From: UBA10427 sp003500135
GTDB taxonomy: Bacteria > Bacteroidota > Bacteroidia > Cytophagales > Cyclobacteriaceae
Reading direction: 5' to 3'
DNA length: 21,832 nucleotides
NCBI GenBank assembly: GCA_963966275.1
Contig: CAWZYQ010000061.1
Span: forward strand, 1 to 21,832
Shown here: in pieces, positions 1-8,200 of the stretch
How the letters are laid out: each line of letters starts with the position of its first letter
Numbering within the stretch: position 1 is the first letter of the stretch
Notes under the pieces: generated by a model
The model's input: only the letters and a program-made list of their open reading frames with translations
Told to the model about the DNA's origin: nothing
Database searches by the model: none
Made by a program: the position numbers and the translations under genes

Positions 1-223
1 ATATTCAGCAAAAATATGCTTTTTTTCTTTTAGAAATAGTATGTTTACTTAAATATCATGATTTACGATTTAGCCAATATTTTACAAAACGTACTTTATA
101 GTGGCCGTTTACTTGTAATTATACAAGTATTTTTTGATTTTTCGGAAAATTTGGTGCAAGCTGATTTTTTTGTAATGTAAGAAAGGTTCGATTACTGAAC
201 ATTTTCAGGCTGGGCCGACACAT
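1..223. other. AT-rich upstream region of the first porP-like gene
   Basis: No coding region is visible here. The stretch is strongly AT-rich and holds an inverted repeat (listed separately) followed by T-rich sequence. I could not find a convincing pair of Bacteroidota -33 (TTG) and -7 (TAnnTTTG) promoter elements; the closest -7 look-alike is TATGTTTA near 41, which lacks the final G. The promoter of the gene starting at 224 presumably lies here, but I cannot place it. Confidence 0.4.
110..135 (+). terminator. Inverted repeat with T-tract (weak terminator or operator)
   Basis: A perfect 8-bp inverted repeat, TACTTGTA then a 4-nt loop ATTA then TACAAGTA, occupies 110-129 and runs directly into ATTTTTTG. 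The hairpin plus T-tract suits an intrinsic terminator for a gene upstream of the window. The stem has only two G-C pairs, so a dimeric repressor site in front of the gene at 224 is equally possible. Confidence 0.35.
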
Positions 224-1756
224 ATGAGACTATTATTTTTTAAAATATTTTTTATTTTTTCAACCACCATTGTAATAGCACAAGAACTACCCCTTAACAC
301 CCAGGTATTTCTTAATCCCTATTATTATAACCCCGCCTTTGCCGGGTACGAAAGCAAAACCTCCCTCAATTTAATGCGCCGCCAGCAATGGACCCAAATC
401 CCAGGGGCGCCCACTACCAATTACTTTAGTTTGCACACCGCATTTGGCGAAAACAAAAACATTCCATTTGGTATTGCATTCCTGAATGATACGAGAAGTA
501 TTCTTGCATCCAACTCTATTTACCTGACCTCAGGGTTTCGCGCGAATATTGATGAGGACCACCATCTTACTTTTGCTTTGTCACCCGGGGTTAGTTTTCA
601 CGGCATTGATTTCAGCGGCGTAATTGATACGGCGGGTATAGCCAATGACCCGGCCATCGCCAATGCCCTCGAAAACAACACCTTGCTCGAAGGAAATTTT
701 GGCGTCAACTACCACAACAAAGGATTAAATATAGGCATTGCGCTGCCAAACCTTTTTCAACACAAGGTTGCCAGCGAAGAAAGTTTTAGCGTAGGTGTGT
801 TCTCACCACTAAACCACGGTATTTTTATGGCCAGCTACAAAATGGAAGCTGTAAAAAACAGCTTGTACTTTGAGCCGTGGGCGCTGGCCCATTACCGCGA
901 GGGACTGCCAATACAAATCGAGGGGATAGCTACCATTTACCTGAAAGACTTTGTTTGGCTGGGAGGTTCATACCGGCAGGACTATGGCGCTTCGGCATTT
1001 TTCGGGTTCAACATATCCAACACCTTTAAATTCGGCTACTCCTATGAGTTTAACTTTAACTCACCACTCAGCCTTTCCACCAACGAATTCCAGTTGGCTT
1101 TATTGATCGGAAAAAGCGAGAAAAAGAAAAAAGCCGCCGAATTGATGGAGCGCCGACGTGCCATGTTGCAAGCCATGCGTGACAGACAACGGGAACAAAA
1201 GGAGCAGCAGCAACAACAGCAACAACAATCGACCCTTTATACACCTGCCACACCGTCAGAAACCCCAACAGAAACACCACCTGTTGAAACTACTCCTGCT
1301 GAAACCGAGGATGATAGCTGGAAAAATAAGGATTTTGAAGATTACCTTACGCAGGAAACCACGCCTACTACCACCTCAGATGACCAGGTGGATGATACAT
1401 CGGATAATCAGACGACAAATATTACACCTGAACCTACAACGCCGGTTACCACGCGAAACGAAGAAGGTATTTATATAGGGCCTACCACGGTGAAGAAAGG
1501 AAATAATATTCTGGAACTTGAAGAAGGGTATTATGTAGTGGTTGGTACTTACCCGTCATACCGGGAAGCTGAAGAGTACAGTGACCAGCTCTTTATACAA
1601 GGTTTCTTCACCAAGTTTGGCTATGTGTCGCAAACGGGCAATTACTACGTGTATATTTTCTACAGCCCTGAAGACGAGCAGGAGTGTTTAGATACAAAAG
1701 ACAGATTGCTCACACTACGTACATTCAAAGAAATTTGGGTGTTGACCGTAGAGTAA
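224..1756 (+). CDS. PorP/SprF-family T9SS outer-membrane protein with C-terminal SPOR-like domain
   Basis: The 510-residue product starts with a signal peptide (about 1-20, ending VIAQ). Residues about 21-300 match the PorP/SprF family: the opening pattern of a short Q-x-F/Y motif, NPAFAG at the end of the first strand and QQWTQIPGAP are hallmarks. PorP/SprF proteins are outer-membrane beta-barrel or barrel-associated components of the type IX secretion and gliding machinery, and relatives are often encoded beside the large type B cargo they help export. The family is usually about 300-330 residues. Here a basic, probably helical segment (about 302-327), eight glutamines (328-335), a Thr/Pro/Glu-rich linker and a terminal domain (about 436-510, beginning YYVVVGTYPS) are added. 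The last part resembles SPOR domains, which bind peptidoglycan, so anchoring of the complex to the wall is an inference. The next gene follows after 54 bp and is probably co-transcribed. PorP/SprF is confident, SPOR is moderate. Confidence 0.88.
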   Translation: MRLLFFKIFFIFSTTIVIAQELPLNTQVFLNPYYYNPAFAGYESKTSLNLMRRQQWTQIPGAPTTNYFSLHTAFGENKNIPFGIAFLNDTRSILASNSIYLTSGFRANIDEDHHLTFALSPGVSFHGIDFSGVIDTAGIANDPAIANALENNTLLEGNFGVNYHNKGLNIGIALPNLFQHKVASEESFSVGVFSPLNHGIFMASYKMEAVKNSLYFEPWALAHYREGLPIQIEGIATIYLKDFVWLGGSYRQDYGASAFFGFNISNTFKFGYSYEFNFNSPLSLSTNEFQLALLIGKSEKKKKAAELMERRRAMLQAMRDRQREQKEQQQQQQQQSTLYTPATPSETPTETPPVETTPAETEDDSWKNKDFEDYLTQETTPTTTSDDQVDDTSDNQTTNITPEPTTPVTTRNEEGIYIGPTTVKKGNNILELEEGYYVVVGTYPSYREAEEYSDQLFIQGFFTKFGYVSQTGNYYVYIFYSPEDEQECLDTKDRLLTLRTFKEIWVLTVE

Positions 1757-1810
1757 CCATTTGTTTAGTGCATCTTTTTTGAAAATGATGAAAAACAAAT
1801 ACCATAAGCA

Positions 1811-4800
1811 ATGAAAAACTCGGTATTTATAACTTTTTTAACCCTTACTCTGGCCCTGGCACAACATACTTATGGGCAAAAACCGGAAATTTCGAATCTT
1901 AACCGCAAAGTGGGTCCACTGGCCACCGTTGTGACGATTTCGGGTAGTGGCTTCAGTACCAATACCAATGACCTGCTGGTATATTTTGGCAGCGCCAAAG
2001 GGAGGATATTATCCTCTACTTCCAATATTATCGAAGTACAAGCGCCTGCAGGTACAACTTTTGACCAGGTGTCGGTGACTAATCTGTCCAGTGGTCAAAC
2101 GGGCTATTCGAAGGATTACTTCCTGCTAAGCTTCCGGGGCGAAGGCTTTGATCCGGGCAGGCTTTCTGACCTAAGTTTTTTCAATGAAGAAAACGGCCTT
2201 TTTGACGTTTGCGATTGCGATATTGATGGCGATGGCCTGAACGACCTGATTACGACCAACAACTCGGAAGATGCCATTAGCACTTCGATCACCATATTCA
2301 GAAATACCACCGCTGACAATTCCCTTACACCCGGCTTTCAACGTATCAATGACCCCGACTTAAACATCGCCAATGCAGCACGTAACCTCACCTGCGGCGA
2401 CCTCGATGGCGATGGTAAGCCCGAGCTGGTAGTGGGAAAAGGTGGTAATAACGCTGACCGGGTTTATATTTTCAAAAACCAAAGCACGGTAGGAGCTATA
2501 AATTATGCGCCTTTTGTGGCCGTACAGCTATCAGAAAATGCTACCGCCAGCGGTACCCGAAAACTAAAAATACACGACATGGATGTCGACGGGCGCCCTG
2601 ACATCATAATGACGGACCAGGGCTCAGGCAAAATATTTGTATTTAGAAATGAAGGAGCCCAGGGCCAAATCAACTTCCCCAACACAAGCCGTTTTATCAT
2701 TACCACCTCCGGACCTTCACTTGGCCTTGAAGTGGCCGATATGAATGGCGACAACCGTCCGGAAATTGTTTATGGTTCCAACCTTTCTGCCGATGTTTTT
2801 ATTATAAGAAACAACAGCGCACCCGGATCACTGAGTTTTGGCACACCACAACGTATTGCGGTGGATGGCGACCTCGTGAACCTCGTGCTGGCCGACCTGG
2901 ATGTAGATGGCGACCTCGATATCGCCGTGGCCAACTTTGTCAATAATATATTTATCCTGCGCAATACCAGCAGTTCGGGAAATATAAGCATATCGGCGCC
3001 TATTGTATATGAAACCGGAAGGTTGCCCTGGGGTCTGGCGGTAGGTGACCTGGATGGTAACGGAAAGCCCGACCTCGTAGTGACCACTAATGATGAGGTG
3101 GACAAAATAACCGTTTTTCAAAATAAATCGGATGGAGGAACACTAAGCCTGACCGGTTATGAAATTGGTGAAGCCAACATCTCCCGGAATGTCCGCATTA
3201 CAGATATCAATGGCGATGCACGGCCCGATGTGGTGTATACAACAGATGAAATTAACCAGGTACAGTTATTAAGGAACCAGCATTGTGTACGCCCCGGCCT
3301 TGGACCGGATAGCCCACCCAAAATTTGCGATGGCAAAACCGTTACATTACAGGCTACACGTGCACTGAAAAGCACTTATGAATGGTACGATGCCAATGGT
3401 GCGATCAGCGGGGCGCCTGATCAACCCACGTATGATGCCGCCACGGCGGGTGTTTATAGCGTAAGGCTTTTCAATACTCCCGACAATTGCGATTATACTT
3501 CCAATGAAATTACCATTCAAAGTTCCACCGCTTCCCTGCCCGCCACTCCCGCCATTACGGGAAATCTCGAAATATGTGAAAACGAAACCCTGAGCCTTTC
3601 GACCAATACGGTTTCAGGTGTGCAGTATTTCTGGAACACGCCAACAGGCGTGATCCTGACGGGAAGCGCCATTACAATTGATGCGGCCACGGCAGAAGAT
3701 GCGGGCCGCTACACCCTGGTGCTCGAAGATGACGGCTGCAGGACAGACCCTGTTTCAGAAATCGTGAATGTGAATATCATACCGGAAATGGTGGTTACAG
3801 CGGAGCAATCCACTATCTTCTGCGAAGGAACATCCAACCTTTTATCTGTGGCGCTGATCAGCTATGCGACTTACAGTTGGTATCGTGACGGCAACCTGAT
3901 CAATGGCGCATCCGGAAATACGTTTGAAGCTACCTCTTCGGGCGCCTACCGAAGTGAGGTGACGGATGCCAATGGCTGTACGGATCAAAGCAATACCATT
4001 ACCATTCAAAGTGCTGCAAAACCGGTTGCGTCTTTTGATTTGATTGGCAATCCCTGTCTGGGAACCGCCATTCCTTTTGAAAACAACTCTACCTCTGACC
4101 CCAATGCAACTACCTTTTATAATTGGGACTTTGGTGATGGCTCCACCTCAAATCTGGAAAGCCCTACCCATAAATATGAGAATCAGGGTAATTACACGGT
4201 TAAGCTAAATGTGAATTATGGCGGAGGAGGTTGTTTTGATGAAACCACACAGGACCTGAGCGTTTCAGAATTGTTTGCAGCCAATATAAAAGTAAATGGC
4301 GAAGAGGCGCCTGATGGCGTGGCCAATCTTTGTGAAGGCAGCGTGGTAACCCTTTCTGTGGATGTACCCGACGGACAGCTCACCTGGAGTACGGGAAGTC
4401 AAAACAATGAAATACAGGTAAACACCCCGGGATTGTACTCCGTTACGACCGGCGGAGGCTCCGACTGTACCAGCTACGACGAAGTAACCCTGGAAGAAAC
4501 GCCAAATGTCAATGTGGAAATACTGACAGAAGAAACAAAAATTGCCAGGGGAGAACGCATTCAGCTTGAAGCAACCGGGGCAGATTTTTATAAATGGGAG
4601 CCGGAGGAAATACTCGATGACGCCTTCAGCCCAACCCCCATTGCCAGTCCCGATTTTTCTACCACCTTCAAAGTGACGGGCTCAAATAGCTTCGATTGCT
4701 CGCAAACCGATAGCGTACGCATCAATATAGAAGGCGACCGCAGCATACAGGTGATTGCAGAGCCTTTGTTTACACCAAATGATGATGGTATTAACGACTT

Positions 4801-5014
4801 ATGGCGGATCAACAATATCAATAATTTTACCGGATGCGATATCAAAATATTCAATCGAAACGGGCAAACCGTTAGGGAAGACACGGGAATAACAGCCGAT
4901 TGGGCCTGGGACGGTAAGATGGAAGGAAATGATTTACCCGACGGCGCCTACTATTTCGTACTGAGCTGCGGCGACCAGGAGACATACAGTGGCAGCGTAA
5001 CGGTCGTCAGATAG
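1811..5014 (+). CDS. Secreted FG-GAP/Ig/PKD repeat protein with T9SS type B sorting domain
   Basis: The 1067-residue product has a signal peptide (about 1-23, ending HTYGQ). An IPT/TIG-like domain follows (about 25-105), then seven FG-GAP/VCBS-like repeats (about 125-490) with calcium-binding loops such as DIDGDGLND, DLDGDGKPE, DMDVDGRPD and DLDGNGKPD. Three Ig-like domains precede a PKD domain whose signature WDFGDG lies at 772-777; two more Ig-like domains come after it. Residues 984-1067 form a gliding-motility-type (type B) C-terminal domain, with FTPNDDGINDLW, KIFNRNGQ and LPDGAYYFVL, which directs secretion and surface display through the T9SS. The adjacent PorP/SprF gene fits the known association of type B cargo with SprF-like helpers. 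The probable role is a surface-attached, calcium-stabilised adhesin or binding protein; ligand unknown. Upstream ATGs at 1785 and 1788 are out of frame, which supports this start. Two hairpins close the unit. Confidence 0.88.
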   Translation: MKNSVFITFLTLTLALAQHTYGQKPEISNLNRKVGPLATVVTISGSGFSTNTNDLLVYFGSAKGRILSSTSNIIEVQAPAGTTFDQVSVTNLSSGQTGYSKDYFLLSFRGEGFDPGRLSDLSFFNEENGLFDVCDCDIDGDGLNDLITTNNSEDAISTSITIFRNTTADNSLTPGFQRINDPDLNIANAARNLTCGDLDGDGKPELVVGKGGNNADRVYIFKNQSTVGAINYAPFVAVQLSENATASGTRKLKIHDMDVDGRPDIIMTDQGSGKIFVFRNEGAQGQINFPNTSRFIITTSGPSLGLEVADMNGDNRPEIVYGSNLSADVFIIRNNSAPGSLSFGTPQRIAVDGDLVNLVLADLDVDGDLDIAVANFVNNIFILRNTSSSGNISISAPIVYETGRLPWGLAVGDLDGNGKPDLVVTTNDEVDKITVFQNKSDGGTLSLTGYEIGEANISRNVRITDINGDARPDVVYTTDEINQVQLLRNQHCVRPGLGPDSPPKICDGKTVTLQATRALKSTYEWYDANGAISGAPDQPTYDAATAGVYSVRLFNTPDNCDYTSNEITIQSSTASLPATPAITGNLEICENETLSLSTNTVSGVQYFWNTPTGVILTGSAITIDAATAEDAGRYTLVLEDDGCRTDPVSEIVNVNIIPEMVVTAEQSTIFCEGTSNLLSVALISYATYSWYRDGNLINGASGNTFEATSSGAYRSEVTDANGCTDQSNTITIQSAAKPVASFDLIGNPCLGTAIPFENNSTSDPNATTFYNWDFGDGSTSNLESPTHKYENQGNYTVKLNVNYGGGGCFDETTQDLSVSELFAANIKVNGEEAPDGVANLCEGSVVTLSVDVPDGQLTWSTGSQNNEIQVNTPGLYSVTTGGGSDCTSYDEVTLEETPNVNVEILTEETKIARGERIQLEATGADFYKWEPEEILDDAFSPTPIASPDFSTTFKVTGSNSFDCSQTDSVRINIEGDRSIQVIAEPLFTPNDDGINDLWRINNINNFTGCDIKIFNRNGQTVREDTGITADWAWDGKMEGNDLPDGAYYFVLSCGDQETYSGSVTVVR

Positions 5015-5031
5015 CGCAAATTCGTCGAAAA

Positions 5032-5062
5032 TATTACTTAATGTAATAAATATTACTTTTTT
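5032..5062 (+). terminator. Overlapping hairpins with T-tract after the FG-GAP gene
   Basis: Three alternating arms occur: TATTAC (5032-5037), GTAATA (5043-5048) and TATTAC (5051-5056), followed by six T. The middle arm can pair with either flank, so two mutually exclusive hairpins are possible. The second, followed directly by the T-run, could act as an intrinsic terminator 20-50 bp past the stop codon. Both stems are A/T-dominated and weak. Confidence 0.4.
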
Positions 5063-5067
5063 GCCAT

Positions 5068-5101
5068 GTGCAGTAAAATGTTTGCTGCACCTATTTTTTT
5101 A
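5068..5101 (+). terminator. Intrinsic terminator ending the first operon
   Basis: The arms GTGCAGTAAA (5068-5077) and TTTGCTGCAC (5081-5090) pair over ten positions with one G-T wobble around an ATG loop, and CTATTTTTTT follows at once. GC-rich base pairs at the foot of the stem and a T-tract are the classic layout of a rho-independent terminator. It lies 54 bp after the stop at 5014 and before the separate promoter of the next gene, so it probably divides the two adhesin units. Confidence 0.7.
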
Positions 5102-5204
5102 TATTTAAAAGTTAAAAAAAATATTGACTTTTTGATTTTGTCACATGCGTAATAACAGGCGGTTACGTTGGAACAGCCAAATGTATATATGCATAAGATT
5201 AAAC

Positions 5205-5212
5205 TATTTTTG
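5205..5212 (+). promoter_or_regulatory. Candidate Bacteroidota -7 promoter element
   Basis: TATTTTTG matches the Bacteroidota sigma-factor -7 consensus TAnnTTTG exactly and lies 33 bp upstream of the first ATG of the giant adhesin gene. A TTG at 5168-5170 is too far away to serve as the usual -33 element, and no better one is seen at normal spacing. In this AT-rich stretch a chance match is possible. Confidence 0.4.
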
Positions 5213-5214
5213 CG

Positions 5215-5235
5215 GTCTTACTATTTTTTTAAGAC
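5215..5235 (+). promoter_or_regulatory. Inverted repeat just upstream of the giant adhesin start
   Basis: The arms GTCTTA (5215-5220) and TAAGAC (5230-5235) are a perfect 6-bp inverted repeat around a 9-nt pyrimidine-rich loop. It ends 9 bp before the ATG at 5245 and begins at the expected transcription start of the candidate promoter. It could be a leader hairpin at the 5' end of the mRNA or an operator. No T-tract follows it, so it is not a terminator. Confidence 0.35.
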
Positions 5236-5244
5236 AGGATCATT

Positions 5245-8200
5245 ATGAGAAGCAATTACATGAGAAAAATTCTTTTAACATTTGCCTTCATTTTTTTACT
5301 GGGACTCACCCAAACCTGGGCACAAGATCCTTTCATCACCCGCTATGACGCCATAAAACGTTCGGAGCGATGTTTTACCATCACGGAGGACATCAACAAC
5401 CAATTCGGGGCGGTCTGGTGGACTGAACGAGTGGACTTCAGTCAGGACACCCTTTTCAACTTTGTGGTTTATATGGGTGACAAAAACGGCAATGGCGCCG
5501 ACGGACTTGCTTTCGTAATGCATAATGACCCGCAGGATACCCTGATCGATCCTTCCCGAACCTGGAATGCCGGTGGCAAAACCTACAAAGTGGAGGCCGC
5601 AACTGGCGACAGGGGTGGTGGATTGGGCTATGCAGACCATTATACTATCAATGGTCAGGCGCTTCAACGAATTTTTCCTTCGGTAGCAGTAGAATTGGAT
5701 ACCTGGAACAACAATGATGGCCAGGATGGAAGAAATGCTTCAGGGTGGCCGGCTAGTCCATACAGGGGATGGGACCACACTGCTGTGGTATATAATGGAA
5801 ACATGTATACCGAACAACAGGTCATTACCGACAACCAGGGCAATACCGACCGCATTCTTCCTCTTCTTCCTATATTGGATAGTAGTGGCAATGTATTTTA
5901 TGGCAATAATAAAAACATTGAAGACAACCGTTGTTATACCTTCCAGATCCGATGGGAAGTGAATGCCGATGGTACGCAAACCCTGGAACTTTGGGTGGAT
6001 GATTACGATGGTACCACCAATACCAGTAATCTGCAATTGGTTATGACCCATACAGATGATATGATCAACAATGTATTTGGTGGACGGACAGTTTATCGTT
6101 TTGGTTTTACCGGTTCAACCGGTGGCGCCCGGAACGAACAAACAATTTGTTTGTTAGGTGAAAACCTCACCCCTTTTGCAAGGGACGACTTCGTCAGCAT
6201 ACCACTCAATACAATTAGTGTAATTGATGTAGAGTCTAATGACAACGACCCCGATGGCGATGCGTTGAGCGTGCCAGTAATTATAACACCTCCTCGACAT
6301 GGTACAGCTAATATATTTGACAGTGTAGATATAGACTTTATGCGATATACGCCCAACACCAATTTTGTGGGCATTGATTCTGCGGTTTATGTAACCTGCG
6401 ACGTGAACTCTACAAAATGTTATGCCAAATGCGATACAGCGACAGTTTACATCAATGTAGATTGTGTGCCGTTTAGCATTGATGCGCAACAACTGGCCCC
6501 TAATGTAAAATGTGTGGATTCGCTTCCTGATAACGGCTCAGCGGAAGCCATGCTAGCAGCAGGAAGCTCAATGTGGGGCACCTTATGGCTGGAAGATTTT
6601 AGCGACCTTTCAACTGGCACACAAAATGACGCCGGTGCAACCGCATGGACCTCAAACGGCTGTGGTAGGGTAATATATAACAGATACCGACTTTGGAATT
6701 GTACCGGACTATTCGAAACACAAGAAATAGACATCTCTGCCTATACGGATGTTTCGGTCAGTATAAACCTTGAGTCCAATGGACCAATGGAAAATGCGGA
6801 TTATCTTAACGTCTTTTATGTACTTGATGGTGGCGCCGAAGTGCCCTTCCCTACCAACGGACAAAATGTAAACAATTTCGGAAACAGAGTAGCTACAGCC
6901 GACAACTTAAATGGCAACACGCTCAGGATTGTTATCAGGTCCAGGACCTCTGCGAACAATGAAAGTTATTTCTGGGACAATATACGCGTACAGGCCATTG
7001 GCGCCGGGGTAACCAATATCAACTTCGACTGGTATTATGACCGCCTGCCGGATGGCGCTCCCGATCATACCGGACAAGTGATCAACAACTTACGACATGG
7101 CGCCTATTACATTACCGGTAGAGATGCTATTACGGGCTGTCCTTCCGATACCGTCAGCGTGACTATTGATAGTACAGGAAGTACTGTAGATGGGTTTATA
7201 TACAATATTGCACCTTTCACTAGTTGTATTTTACCTTACGACGGTGAACTTGGTGCAGGCGTCAGAAGTGTTGGCGATACTTTAACTGCTGGATATACTT
7301 TCGAGTGGTACCCATCTAATTTCCCAAAGGTTGGCCCTCCAATACGTATTGGACCCATTGCATCAAATTTACCAGCAAACTCATTTGCCGCAGTCATTAT
7401 CGAAAATGCTACTGGATGTGAAACTTTGGTTGTGGATACTGTTCAAAATAATGTGTCGCTCCCAATAATTTCAGCAAGTAATTTGGCAGATGTTACTTCA
7501 TGCATAAACCCTAATTCGGGAATTGCCCAGGCCAATGTGGGCGGGACAACTACCGGATATACTTTTGAATGGTTCATTGGTAATAGTGTACAAACTGCTC
7601 CACCGGATTATGTGGGTGATACCATAGATGTATTGCCCGGCACGCAAAACTATACCGTACAGGCCATTGATAATGTATCACAATGTGCCTCCGATCCTGT
7701 AACCATTACCATACAGGACCTGTCATCACCTCCCGTACCGGTGGTTACCAATATAGAGCCGCAGATCAGTTGTGACCCGAATGCCCCAACCGGCGCGCTT
7801 AGCGCCGTGGTGGATGATGGCGGGACACAAACCACGACAGGCTACACTTTTACCTGGTTCAACGGACCGAATGATGTGATTCCTGCAAGACCCGGATATA
7901 CCGGTGGCCCCGATGTAGACAGCCTGACTGCCGGCGCCTACCGCCTGATTGTAGAAGAAGATGCAACAGGATGTACCGCGCAACTCGATACGGTTGTGGA
8001 AGAAGCTATTGACACCGTGATCATAGATAATTTGGTGGCCGCACCGCTTACCTCATGTGTAAGCCCTGACGGATCGATCACCATAACCCCTGATGGAAAT
8101 ATCGCCGACTTCACCTACCAGGTATACGCCGGAAATGGGGTGATCCCTGCCAACCTGATCGCAGACGGAAGCAACAATGTGTTCAACAACCTGGATGCAG

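Noticed and set aside
1158..1478. 106-codon plus-strand frame within the first porP-like gene
   Set aside because: Out-of-frame reading of the CAA/CAG and Thr/Pro-rich linker; low complexity and fully inside a well-supported gene.
5145..5348. 67-codon plus-strand frame overlapping the start of the giant adhesin
   Set aside because: It runs over the terminator-to-start spacer and into the adhesin gene in another frame; no signal peptide or motif, and the adhesin frame is clearly real.
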